From an uncultured Lactobacillus sp. (GTDB taxonomy: Bacteria; Bacillota; Bacilli; Lactobacillales; Lactobacillaceae): a stretch of 49,203 bases of DNA. A model generated the notes under the pieces. It was given only the letters and a program-made list of their open reading frames with translations, made no database searches and had not been told where the DNA came from. This document shows positions 25,167 to 33,346 of this stretch, in pieces; position 1 is the stretch's first letter, and every line of letters begins with the position of its first letter. The translations under genes and the position numbers were made by a program. The stretch covers positions 1 to 49,203 of the forward strand of contig NZ_CAJURR010000019.1 of assembly GCF_910589175.1 (NCBI RefSeq), written 5' to 3'.

Positions 25167-26756
25167 ATGATTAAAATGACCACAAAAAAATTAATTAGAA
25201 TTGATTTAACTCTTTTTATTGTAATACTACTTTTAGAAATATTTTTTTCATTGGGAGCGTCTACAAGCTCTTATATTATTCAATTTGCATATAATCAACT
25301 AGCTAAAAACATTTTGATCGGTTTCTTATTTTTCATAGTTAGTAGTATTTTTCTTTCATTTATTTCAACTCTTCTTAGTTCATTTGCCACATATCTTTTC
25401 AGCAAACAAACTCAAAAATATATACATTATATCCGAGATAAGATAGTTAAACATTACTATTACAACAATAATTCGAAAGTAGCTGAAATGGAAAATGAAC
25501 TAAATAGTAATTTGCAATTACTTAATAAAAATTATGCTAATCAGCTTTTAAATATTATTCAATCCATTTTTCTTTTAATTACTTCAATCAGCACTCTTTT
25601 TCTTATGAACTGGTCACTTACATTATTAGCTTGTATATTAGCACTTACTACACTTTACATACCACGTTTTACAAGAAAAAAGAGCTCACTGGCAACTAAA
25701 CAAATTTCAAATAAAAACAGTAAGTACTTATTAGCAATTGAAGATTGGTTTAATGGCCTAGAGGAATTAAGAAAATATGCAGCTTTTGATAAATTAAACT
25801 TAGTGATGCAAAAAACAAGTAGACAATTAGAAAATGCCTTTGTAAAAAAGCAAAAAATTATTTCTATTGCCGACTTTTTAAATGGTTGCACTAATTCTTT
25901 TTCTCAAATAGCAATTACTTTTTTAGCTGCAATTTTATTTTTTAATCATCAAGTAACTTTTGGTGTTGTAGTCGCTGCAGGAAACTTCTCCACATCGATT
26001 TTAAGCTCTTTACTAACCATTACTACTGCCATGACTCGTATGCAGTCAGTTCAAGAAATAAATAAACAAATTATTGAATTGCAACAATTTAATAGACCTT
26101 CAAAAAAACCTAATAATGAAATTTATTCAATTAGCACCCATAATCTTAGTATTTCATTTAAAAACGGAGAAACTTTATATTACCCGAATCTTGAAATAAA
26201 GAAAGGAGAAAAAATTCTTTTATGTGGTGATAGTGGAGTAGGAAAATCTACTTTATTTAAACTGATTTTACATCAAATAAAACCTACTTCAGGACAAGTA
26301 ATTTTTAAAGATAAGTACAATCGTAAACTCGAGCCTAATTATGCTCAAATAGGCTATATTCCTCAAGCTGGACATTTATTTCCAGTATCTATCTCTGATA
26401 ACATTACGATGTTCAATGCTTCATTAAATTCTTTAGTTAAAAAATTTGTTGAACGCACTCGTCTCAAAAAAGATATTTTAAATATGTCCAATGGAGTTGA
26501 AACTAAAGTTGATTTAGATAAAAGTAATTTTTCTGGTGGTCAAAAACAAAAAATTATTCTAGCGCGAAATGAAATACGAAATTTTCCTATTATGCTAGCC
26601 GATGAGGCAACAAGCGCAATTGATTCCACAAACACATACCATATTCTTAAAAACTTAGTTTCATCTAATCAAACAGTGATTGTAATAGCACATAATCTAG
26701 ACCCCATCACAGAGAATTTATTCGATAGAAAGATTCATCTTAAATATGAGAGGTGA
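25167..26756 (+). CDS. ABC half-transporter, first of a tandem pair
   Basis: Fused permease-ATPase, 529 aa. Six predicted membrane helices lie in residues about 10-290, with a Lys/Asn-rich coupling region. The ATPase has Walker A GDSGVGKSTLF, signature FSGGQKQK, Walker B IMLADEATSAID and H-loop IVIAHN. Both ABC genes share the unusual NITMF(N/D)ASLN stretch after the Q-loop, so they are paralogues and probably form a heterodimer. Start ATG 25167 has no strong ribosome site; ATG 25176 (third codon later) is equally possible. The body is very AT-rich compared with neighbours. Substrate unknown; a peptide is suspected from the nearby Rgg regulator. Confidence 0.85.
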   Translation: MIKMTTKKLIRIDLTLFIVILLLEIFFSLGASTSSYIIQFAYNQLAKNILIGFLFFIVSSIFLSFISTLLSSFATYLFSKQTQKYIHYIRDKIVKHYYYNNNSKVAEMENELNSNLQLLNKNYANQLLNIIQSIFLLITSISTLFLMNWSLTLLACILALTTLYIPRFTRKKSSLATKQISNKNSKYLLAIEDWFNGLEELRKYAAFDKLNLVMQKTSRQLENAFVKKQKIISIADFLNGCTNSFSQIAITFLAAILFFNHQVTFGVVVAAGNFSTSILSSLLTITTAMTRMQSVQEINKQIIELQQFNRPSKKPNNEIYSISTHNLSISFKNGETLYYPNLEIKKGEKILLCGDSGVGKSTLFKLILHQIKPTSGQVIFKDKYNRKLEPNYAQIGYIPQAGHLFPVSISDNITMFNASLNSLVKKFVERTRLKKDILNMSNGVETKVDLDKSNFSGGQKQKIILARNEIRNFPIMLADEATSAIDSTNTYHILKNLVSSNQTVIVIAHNLDPITENLFDRKIHLKYER

Positions 26757-26762
26757 TATTCT

Positions 26763-28343
26763 ATGTCATTTAAAGGTTTATACAATGTAAATAAAACTAG
26801 AATGATTGCTTTACTTTGTCTAGAAGTACTAACTTCTGCTCTATCTATTGGAGTTAGTTATATCAATACTTACCAAATAACAGCTCTTAAAGAACGTAAA
26901 TTACAACAATTTTTTATTTTAATTTCATTATCTTTAAGTTTGCTCGTTCTAAATTATATAGGTCTTAACATATGTCAGTATTGGATTGAAGCACAAATTC
27001 AACAATATAATCATCAAATTAGGATCAAATTGGTAAGTCATTATTTTAATGATGGTAAAAATCATAATTCTGCTAGTATTCAAAATAGATTAACTAATGA
27101 TTTGAACCTAATAAATGAATCTAAACTTTTAGTATATACAGATATTCCTTATTATCTAACACAAATTATCTTTGCATCAATCGGGTTACTATTTTTTAAT
27201 TGGAGTCTACTAGTTATTGTTTTAACAGTTGGCGTTTTAAATTTTTATTTACCTAAATTACTCCATTCTTCGCTACAAAAAGCTGCTTTAAAATTATCTC
27301 AAGCCAATAAGAATTACTTGAATACAGCTGAAAAGTGGTTAACTGGACTAAGTGAATTACAAAAATTTTCTGCTGGTTCACAGCTTTTTAAGGTTATGAA
27401 TCACGCATCTAACAAATTAGAAGATGCTAATATCGCAAGGACTAAAACAATTCAGTCGTTAATCATTCTGAATAAAGGATTAGCTTCCTTATTACAGCTT
27501 TTTCTTTTAGGAGTTACAGCCTTTTTAGTTACCCAAAATATAGTTTTATTTGGTGTAATAGTTACTGTGGAAAGTTTTAGTTTGTATATTAATACAGCAA
27601 TTAAAATGCTTACAACGGAACTAGGTCAAATTCACTCTGTAGACAAACTTAATACCGAAATACAGAATGCAACTTCTAGTATTACCCAATTTATAAATTT
27701 AAAATCTCCTGTCAGCCTATCTACTAATAATCTTTCTATTAAGTTTTCTGGCGGTAAAATAATTAAATTCCCAGATTTAGATATTAAAGCAGGTGAAAAA
27801 ATTCTTTTAACTGGAGACTCAGGATCCGGGAAAACAACTTTGTTTAAAATTATTCTAGGAAAAATAAAGCCAAATACAGGTACGATAAGCTTTAGGAATA
27901 AAAATGGACAAAAAATTGATCAAAATGAGGCTAAAATAGGTTATATTCCACAAGACCCTATTCTTTTTCCAGATAGTATTAAGAATAATATCACAATGTT
28001 TGACGCTAGTCTTAATAACAAAGTGGCTACATATATTAATAAATTTTCTTTTAAAAATGATATTCAGAAAATGCCTCTAAAATTAGAAACAAAATTAGAT
28101 GTACAAAATTTAAATATATCTGGTGGTCAAAGGCAAAAGATAATTTTATCTCGTGCCTGTATACATAATGATACTTTTCTTTTGATTGATGAAGGCACAA
28201 GTGCCATTGATCAAAAAGCAACTCTTGAAATTTTACAGGAACTGATTAGAACGCCTATTACTATTATTTTTATTGCCCATAACTTTAACCAAGATATGAA
28301 TAAGTTATTTGATAGAGAGATTCATCTAAGTAGTGAACAATAA
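26763..28343 (+). CDS. ABC half-transporter, second of a tandem pair
   Basis: A 526-aa partner of the preceding gene, 6 nt downstream with GAGAGGTGAT as ribosome site. Six membrane helices (about 10-290) precede an ATPase domain with Walker A GDSGSGKTTLF, signature ISGGQRQK, Walker B FLLIDEGTSAID and H-loop IFIAHN. Both nucleotide sites of the presumed heterodimer look catalytically complete. It ends at the terminator 28363-28403. The gene is AT-rich like its partner, and the pair may have been acquired together. Confidence 0.85.
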   Translation: MSFKGLYNVNKTRMIALLCLEVLTSALSIGVSYINTYQITALKERKLQQFFILISLSLSLLVLNYIGLNICQYWIEAQIQQYNHQIRIKLVSHYFNDGKNHNSASIQNRLTNDLNLINESKLLVYTDIPYYLTQIIFASIGLLFFNWSLLVIVLTVGVLNFYLPKLLHSSLQKAALKLSQANKNYLNTAEKWLTGLSELQKFSAGSQLFKVMNHASNKLEDANIARTKTIQSLIILNKGLASLLQLFLLGVTAFLVTQNIVLFGVIVTVESFSLYINTAIKMLTTELGQIHSVDKLNTEIQNATSSITQFINLKSPVSLSTNNLSIKFSGGKIIKFPDLDIKAGEKILLTGDSGSGKTTLFKIILGKIKPNTGTISFRNKNGQKIDQNEAKIGYIPQDPILFPDSIKNNITMFDASLNNKVATYINKFSFKNDIQKMPLKLETKLDVQNLNISGGQRQKIILSRACIHNDTFLLIDEGTSAIDQKATLEILQELIRTPITIIFIAHNFNQDMNKLFDREIHLSSEQ

Positions 28344-28362
28344 AATTAAAAAAATTCATCAC

Positions 28363-28403
28363 AAAAATAAGCTCATCTCCTAAAACGGAAATGAGCTTAT
28401 TTT
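28363..28403. terminator. terminator of the ABC pair
   Basis: Perfect 13-bp stem AAAATAAGCTCAT / ATGAGCTTATTTT with a 14-nt loop. Its right arm and the following bases (28387-28409) are identical over 23 bp to 29653-29675 at the scrA terminator. Confidence 0.8.
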
Positions 28404-28409
28404 GATTTA
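28387..28409. repeat. 23-bp direct repeat, left copy
   Basis: Identical to 29653-29675. The two copies are parts of near-identical terminators that flank the 59-aa gene and the Rgg-type gene. Between the copies lie about 1.24 kb. Confidence 0.8.
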
Positions 28410-28480
28410 TGATCATGAGTATATATTATAGGCAAATATATGTAAGATTGATAAAAAAATAATTATTAGGAATTTACTAA

Positions 28481-28660
28481 TCAAAACTTATTCTTGTGAA
28501 ATATAAAAATATACCAAAACATATATATAAGAAAAATAATTGATAATATTCCAAATGTTACAGTCATTAGATCATTTATATTTCTAATAATAAGTATAAC
28601 GATCGGCCCTATACAACAAAATAAATAGCTTATTTCTAATATAAGTTTATTAACATTCAT
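28481..28660 (-). CDS. 59-aa two-helix membrane protein
   Basis: An intact 59-codon frame from ATG 28660 to TGA 28481. The product begins MNVNKLILEISYLFCCIGPI and ends FIFHKNKF. It has two hydrophobic stretches, about 12-27 (YLFCCIGPIVILII) and 36-54 (FGILSIIFLIYMFWYIFIF), separated by the polar linker RNINDLMTV, with a basic C-terminus. I know no relatives. It lies 108 nt downstream of the Rgg-type gene on the same strand, convergent with the ABC pair. The ribosome site is weak (GTGGAACG), which lowers confidence. Candidates are a small membrane accessory, immunity or toxin-like protein. Confidence 0.5.
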   Translation of the reverse strand: MNVNKLILEISYLFCCIGPIVILIIRNINDLMTVTFGILSIIFLIYMFWYIFIFHKNKF

Positions 28661-28768
28661 TTTTTATTCGTTCCACTAATAGATAAAATATTATTAATTT
28701 CAAGGCTTTGAATATATATAATACAAAACTGTTAAAAATCCATCAGCGAAGTGTCTATCATGACACAA

Positions 28769-29563
28769 CTAAAATGCTATATAGGCTGTAATCGACTTCA
28801 TCCCATGTCTTTCAAAAAAGTCTAAAATCTTTTTTGCTTCTAATTTTTCTTCATTAAAAAGATAACCATAATAATCTGCCATCACTTTAAAAAATATAGT
28901 TCTTGGCTCAACTGGTAACTTATACAAGAAATTCCTCAATTTGCTTATCATCTCAAAATTTCTATCATGTTTTAAGAACATTATGTTTAAATAATTAACC
29001 ATTATTCCTCCAAGTATTTCTTGAATTTTCCTGCTGGCTTTATCTATTTCCTTATACTTTCTTAAAATCATATTTAGTTCATACTCAATCTCTGATTCAT
29101 CAAACAGAGATATAGCCATAGCAAACAAGCGCAAGTTATCTTCTCCCCACTCATCTATATTAAGTATTAATTTCTTAATCATTGCTTCTTCTTTACATGA
29201 TAGTTTATTCTTTTTAAAAAAGTTCTCTAAAAGAAGAGCATGAGCATAAACATTTCCGTATTGATAATCTGTAGCACAAATTTTTCTTATTTCTACAATT
29301 TTTGAAAGATTTTGTTCATAATATGCATTTCTTAACTGCTCTAAATATTTTTTACTTTTTCCCTTACTTTCTATACCCTGAAAGAAATCGGAAATATTAA
29401 CTCTATTTCGTTCAAGTATTTCAATCAAATCTTTTGCGTTAATTTCATGTAATCCTCGTTCGATCTTTGAATAGTAGGATTTTGTTAAAATATCTCCTAC
29501 CATCTCTGTTTGACTTAGTCCTAGTTCTAACCGTAGTTTTTTCAGTTCTTTCCCAATTTGCAT
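28769..29563 (-). CDS. Rgg/GadR/MutR-family transcriptional regulator
   Basis: A 264-aa regulator of the Rgg type. An N-terminal XRE-like helix-turn-helix (about 5-58: LKKLRLELGLSQTEMV, SYYSKIERGLHEINAKDLIEIL) is followed by a ~200-residue helical repeat domain that in the family binds short hydrophobic peptides. Such regulators normally control nearby peptide or exporter genes. Here the convergent ABC pair and the 59-aa membrane protein are the likely partners. I searched the adjacent intergenic stretches on both strands for an SHP-like pheromone gene with a ribosome site and found none. Start ATG 29563 is preceded by AAAAGAGATG. Confidence 0.85.
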   Translation of the reverse strand: MQIGKELKKLRLELGLSQTEMVGDILTKSYYSKIERGLHEINAKDLIEILERNRVNISDFFQGIESKGKSKKYLEQLRNAYYEQNLSKIVEIRKICATDYQYGNVYAHALLLENFFKKNKLSCKEEAMIKKLILNIDEWGEDNLRLFAMAISLFDESEIEYELNMILRKYKEIDKASRKIQEILGGIMVNYLNIMFLKHDRNFEMISKLRNFLYKLPVEPRTIFFKVMADYYGYLFNEEKLEAKKILDFFERHGMKSITAYIAF

Positions 29564-29596
29564 TATTTCATCTCTTTTCTAAGTTAATGATATGTA

Positions 29597-29625
29597 ATTA
29601 TATAATTCTAGTCCTAAATTTAGAA
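29597..29625 (-). promoter_or_regulatory. candidate promoter of the Rgg-type gene
   Basis: Minus strand TTCTAA (29620-29625), 17 nt, TATAAT (29597-29602). The -35 region overlaps the palindrome CTAAATTTAG (29614-29623), a possible operator. Confidence 0.4.
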
Positions 29626-29667
29626 CAAAAAAATAAGCTCATTCCCAAAGTAGGAAATGAGCTTATT
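29626..29667 (-). terminator. terminator of scrA
   Basis: 12-bp stem AATAAGCTCATT / AATGAGCTTATT (29632-29643, 29656-29667), followed on the minus strand by seven T. It ends the sucrose PTS gene and lies upstream of the Rgg promoter. Confidence 0.82.
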
Positions 29668-29675
29668 TTGATTTA
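29653..29675. repeat. 23-bp direct repeat, right copy
   Basis: Identical to 28387-28409; see the left copy. The match continues imperfectly through the left arms of both terminators. Confidence 0.8.
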
Positions 29676-29686
29676 CTTATCAATAA

Positions 29687-31630
29687 TTATCTCTTAGTAA
29701 CTGCAATTAAGTCGTCACCATGCTTCTTTTCTACGCCATCAATACGTTGAACATTTGCATAGCTAGTAGTGTTAGTAATTACAGTCATGACAGTTGTATC
29801 GTATCCTGCTTTCTTTACAGCATCTAAATCAACTGTTCCAAGCTTTTCACCTTTTTCAACATGTTGGCCTTGCTTTACATCAGTAGTAAATCCTTCACCC
29901 TTCATGTTTACAGTGTCGATACCAATATGAATTAGAACTTCTGCACCTTCGTCTGATTTAATTCCATAAGCATGCTTAGTTTCATAAGCAACTGTAATTT
30001 CACCAGTTACTGGGGAGTAGATAGTACCTTCACTTGGTACCATTGCAGCACCCTTACCCATTGCTTCAGTAGAGAAGACCGGGTCATTTACATCTTTCAA
30101 GCTTTCTGCTTTACCTGAAACAGGAGCAGCAATTACTTCATCATGTAATTCTTTATCTTCTTTGATAATTTGTTCAGCTTTTTCTTGTTGTGCTACTTGA
30201 TCACCTGCAGATTCCACAGTACCAGATTCTTCTACTACGTCTTCCTTAAGGTGACGTTTACCGTATACAAAGGTTAAACCAAAGGCAACAATGAAACTAA
30301 TAGCTACAGAAAGTGCCCACATTGGAATACTCTTTGGAACCATTGACAAGAATCCAAGGAAACCAGCTGAACCAAGAGCAGCAGCCGTAACATGCATTAA
30401 TCCTGCAAAAGCAGCACCAACACCTGCACCAATTAAAGCACAGAAGAATGGGAACTTGTACTTCAAGTTAACACCAAACAATGCTGGTTCGGTAATACCA
30501 AGTAATGCAGAAACACCAGATGAACTTGCTAAACCTTTAACCTTTTCATTCTTAGTTAAGAAGTAAATAGCAAAGGTAGCAGCACCTTGAGCAACGTTAG
30601 CCATACATGCGGTAACAAAGATAAAGTCACCGGATCCACGACCGCGTGCATATTCAGCTAAAAGTTGAGTTTCAACTGCTGGGAAACTTTGGTGAAGACC
30701 GGTAGTAACAATAGCTGAGTAAGATAAACCAAAGATACCCATCCCAAAGGCACCAGTAGTATTGTAAAGCCAAACAATAGCAGTAGTTATTGCATCTGAC
30801 ACACCTTTAAAGACTGGTCCAATAATTGTAAAAGTTAAGAAACCAGTAATCATAATTGAAAGAAGTGGTGTGAAAGTAAAGTCAACTGCAGATGGTAGCC
30901 ACTTGTGGAATCTCTTTTCTAAGAAAGCTAAAAGCCAAACAGCTACTAAAACTGGAATAACTTGGTATTGGTAGTTGGTTTGTGAAACATGTAAACCAAA
31001 GATATCCCAATATTTACCAGCTCCACCTAAAGCTGGAGTGGTCATAATCATACCAATAGTTGCACCCAAGAATTGGTTAGCTCCAAAACGTTTAGCAGCA
31101 GACATACCAACTAAGATAGGCATGAAAATAAATGGAGCAGCGGACATTACCTGGATAATTTCAGATAATCCTTTAACGCTAGGTGCCATTTGAACAACTG
31201 ACTTAGCTCCAAATAGACCTGGAGAAGTTAAGAAGTTGTTCAAAGCCATTAATAAACCACCAGCTACTAAGGCTGGAATAATAGGAACAAAGATGTCAGA
31301 TAAAAGCTTAATAAAGGCCATTACCGGATTAAACTTTTGATCCTTTTGAGCAACCTTCTTTAAATCATCAGTTGAAAGTTCCGATAGACCTGTCATTTTA
31401 ATTAATTCATCGTAGACGTTATTAACATCCCCAGGCCCAATAATAATCTGAAACTGACCGTTAGTTTTAAAAGTACCCTTGATATCTGGATCGCTATCAA
31501 GCATTTTCATATTTACTTTACTATCGTCTTTTAAGACTAAACGTAGACGCGTAGCACAGTGAGCAGCGGCTACTAAGTTGTCGCGACCAACAGCTTCAAT
31601 AACTGTTTCAGCAACTTTTTTATGATCCAT
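29687..31630 (-). CDS. scrA: PTS sucrose transporter EIIBCA
   Basis: Sucrose-specific permease and kinase, yielding sucrose 6-phosphate. The 647 aa are arranged as EIIB (about 1-85, phospho-Cys25 in HCATRLR), EIIC (about 105-470, with [13 protein letters not shown]) and EIIA of the glucose type (about 500-630, histidine in [16 protein letters not shown]). A Glu/Gln-rich linker joins EIIC and EIIA. It is divergent from scrB and scrR, which fixes sucrose as substrate. AAGGAGGAGA 6 nt before ATG 31630 supports the start. Codon use is more optimised than neighbours, suggesting high expression. Confidence 0.92.
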   Translation of the reverse strand: MDHKKVAETVIEAVGRDNLVAAAHCATRLRLVLKDDSKVNMKMLDSDPDIKGTFKTNGQFQIIIGPGDVNNVYDELIKMTGLSELSTDDLKKVAQKDQKFNPVMAFIKLLSDIFVPIIPALVAGGLLMALNNFLTSPGLFGAKSVVQMAPSVKGLSEIIQVMSAAPFIFMPILVGMSAAKRFGANQFLGATIGMIMTTPALGGAGKYWDIFGLHVSQTNYQYQVIPVLVAVWLLAFLEKRFHKWLPSAVDFTFTPLLSIMITGFLTFTIIGPVFKGVSDAITTAIVWLYNTTGAFGMGIFGLSYSAIVTTGLHQSFPAVETQLLAEYARGRGSGDFIFVTACMANVAQGAATFAIYFLTKNEKVKGLASSSGVSALLGITEPALFGVNLKYKFPFFCALIGAGVGAAFAGLMHVTAAALGSAGFLGFLSMVPKSIPMWALSVAISFIVAFGLTFVYGKRHLKEDVVEESGTVESAGDQVAQQEKAEQIIKEDKELHDEVIAAPVSGKAESLKDVNDPVFSTEAMGKGAAMVPSEGTIYSPVTGEITVAYETKHAYGIKSDEGAEVLIHIGIDTVNMKGEGFTTDVKQGQHVEKGEKLGTVDLDAVKKAGYDTTVMTVITNTTSYANVQRIDGVEKKHGDDLIAVTKR

Positions 31631-31652
31631 GTCTGTCTCCTCCTTGAAAATG

Positions 31653-31666
31653 TGTAAGCGTTTTAA
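31653..31666. promoter_or_regulatory. LacI-type/cre operator in scrA leader
   Basis: TGTAAGCGTTTTAA matches TGWAARCGYTWWCA at 13 of 14 positions, downstream of the scrA promoter. It could bind ScrR or CcpA. Confidence 0.65.
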
Positions 31667-31681
31667 ATATTTACATGTATT

Positions 31682-31709
31682 ATGATAGCGTATTCTAAAA
31701 TTATGTCAA
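31682..31709 (-). promoter_or_regulatory. scrA promoter
   Basis: Minus strand TTGACA (31704-31709), 16 nt, TATCAT (31682-31687). The -35 is overlapped by AAGCGCTT and the -10/spacer by another CG-centred site, so a LacI-type repressor would exclude polymerase. Confidence 0.7.
31683..31696. promoter_or_regulatory. CG-centred operator-like site over the scrA -10
   Basis: TGATAGCGTATTCT matches the LacI/cre-type consensus at 11 of 14 positions and covers the -10 region of scrA. Confidence 0.45.
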
Positions 31710-31719
31710 GCGCTTATCA
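31706..31719. promoter_or_regulatory. ScrR-type operator over the scrA -35
   Basis: TCAAGCGCTTATCA is centred on the palindrome AAGCGCTT and overlaps the -35 box of scrA. This is a probable ScrR site. Confidence 0.55.
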
Positions 31720-31791
31720 TAAAAAATGTTATTATTTTGCCACATTTTAATTTCTATTTTTTTAAAATACTAGTTTAATACTGTTATTCGT

Positions 31792-31820
31792 TTGACATAT
31801 AGACCAGCTTTAAGTTAACA
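31792..31820 (+). promoter_or_regulatory. scrB-scrR promoter
   Basis: TTGACA (31792-31797), 17 nt, TTAACA (31815-31820). The -10 is weak; TATATA at 31825-31830 is an alternative. Confidence 0.5.
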
Positions 31821-31830
31821 TTCTTATATA

Positions 31831-31844
31831 AGAATGCGTTTACA
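31831..31844. promoter_or_regulatory. LacI-type/cre operator before scrB
   Basis: AGAATGCGTTTACA matches TGWAARCGYTWWCA at 12 of 14 positions, just downstream of the scrB promoter and before the GAGGTG ribosome site. Confidence 0.6.
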
Positions 31845-31866
31845 TATTCAATGAGGTGAATAAGTT

Positions 31867-33336
31867 ATGGAATGGACAAGAGAACAACGTTATCGCAAAT
31901 ATAAAGATTGGGATGCACAGACTTTATTAAATCTTCAAGCTCAAGCTGCAACATCTCCCTATCAAATGCACTATCATATCCATCCACTTTCTGGATTAAT
32001 CAATGATCCTAATGGATTTTCCTACTATAATGGTGAATACCATCTATTTTGTCAGTCTTATCCATTTGGACCAGTTCATGGAGTTAAATCTTGGATTCAC
32101 TATGCTTCACCAGACTTAGTGCATTGGCATTATCTTGGTTCAGCAATTGATCCAGATAGTGACTTAGATAATGCAGGTGCCTACTCTGGTTCAGCTATGG
32201 AACATAATGGAAAACTTCTATTAATGTATACCGGCAATCACCGGGATAAAGATTGGACTAGAATTCCTTATCAAGTAATTGCGGAAATGGATAAAGATAA
32301 TCATGTTACTAAGCCTAAAGATGCTGCAATCTTACCTCCAGATCATGTCAGTGAACACTTCCGTGATCCACAATTATTTGAGCATGATGGAAAATATTAT
32401 GTTTTACTTGGAGCTCAAGATGCTAAGACTAAGAAGGGTCACATTGATATTTATGAATCAACTGATCTCAAAAATTGGCATGAAAATGGCTACTTAGACT
32501 TAGGCAAAGACGAAATGGGCTATATGATTGAATGTCCTAACCTAGTTTTTGTTAATAATTATCCGGTTTTAATTTTCTGTCCTCAAGGATTAAACAAGTC
32601 AGTTGCTGACTACAAAAATATTTATCCAAATATGTATTGGATTGGAAAAGATATTAACTTAAGTGAAGCAAAATTCACTCCTCTTCAAGACAATCCAGCT
32701 AATTTAGATGATGGCTTTGATGTCTATGCCACTCAAGCTTTTAACGCACCAGATGGAAATGCTTATGCTATTTCTTGGGTTGGTCTTCCAGACTGTACTT
32801 ATCCAACCGATAAAGAGAACTGGGCTAATTGCTACAGTCAAGTTAAGCGATTAGAAATTAAAGATGGGGCGTTATATCAACATCCAGTAGACGCAATTAA
32901 AAAATTACGTCATAATGAGAAACAGCTCAATAATGAAAAGATAATTAGTCAAGCAGCCGGTAAGCAATATGAACTGAAACTTCACTTACTAGCTGGTCAA
33001 AGTGGAAAATTACACTTAGCTTCTAATGAAGATCTATCATCAAGTCTAGTACTTGATTTTAATACAGATAAAAACGCAAAATTAACAATTGATCGGGCTT
33101 CAAGTGGTCCAGCTGTTAACCCAGATTATGGAGCAACTAGAACAATTGACCTGAAAGATGATCAAGATCTAGATTTAGATATTTTCATCGATGGCTCATT
33201 ATGCGAAATTTTCATCAATAATGGTCGTCATGTTGCAACTTTAAGATTCTTTGCACCAACTCCAAACCAAAAAATTGCTTTTGACAAAGATACTAAGTAC
33301 ACGGGACGACTATGGAGCATGAATTCTATATTATAG
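31867..33336 (+). CDS. scrB: sucrose-6-phosphate hydrolase (GH32)
   Basis: Cytoplasmic invertase splitting sucrose 6-phosphate from ScrA into glucose 6-phosphate and fructose. The 489 aa show the GH32 nucleophile Asp47 in GLINDPNG, transition-state Asp167 in FRDPQLF and acid/base Glu222 in IECPN. A five-bladed propeller domain (about 35-340) is followed by a C-terminal beta-sandwich. Ribosome site GAGGTGAATAA before ATG 31867. The scrR gene follows after 10 nt. No signal peptide, so not a secreted fructanase. Confidence 0.93.
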   Translation: MEWTREQRYRKYKDWDAQTLLNLQAQAATSPYQMHYHIHPLSGLINDPNGFSYYNGEYHLFCQSYPFGPVHGVKSWIHYASPDLVHWHYLGSAIDPDSDLDNAGAYSGSAMEHNGKLLLMYTGNHRDKDWTRIPYQVIAEMDKDNHVTKPKDAAILPPDHVSEHFRDPQLFEHDGKYYVLLGAQDAKTKKGHIDIYESTDLKNWHENGYLDLGKDEMGYMIECPNLVFVNNYPVLIFCPQGLNKSVADYKNIYPNMYWIGKDINLSEAKFTPLQDNPANLDDGFDVYATQAFNAPDGNAYAISWVGLPDCTYPTDKENWANCYSQVKRLEIKDGALYQHPVDAIKKLRHNEKQLNNEKIISQAAGKQYELKLHLLAGQSGKLHLASNEDLSSSLVLDFNTDKNAKLTIDRASSGPAVNPDYGATRTIDLKDDQDLDLDIFIDGSLCEIFINNGRHVATLRFFAPTPNQKIAFDKDTKYTGRLWSMNSIL

Positions 33337-33346
33337 GAAGATAATA

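Noticed and set aside
28409..28462. 17-codon plus-strand frame after the ABC terminator, considered as an Rgg pheromone (SHP)
   Set aside because: No ribosome site, no hydrophobic C-terminal pheromone pattern, and it starts in a terminator tail.
28740..28770. Hairpin GTGTC-ATGATA-GACAC overlapping the end of the Rgg-type gene, considered as a terminator
   Set aside because: Only 5 bp of stem and no T-run on either strand directly after it.
30291..31193. Open frames on the plus strand within scrA
   Set aside because: Long complementary frames are a by-product of the codon bias of a highly expressed gene; they lack ribosome sites and known motifs.
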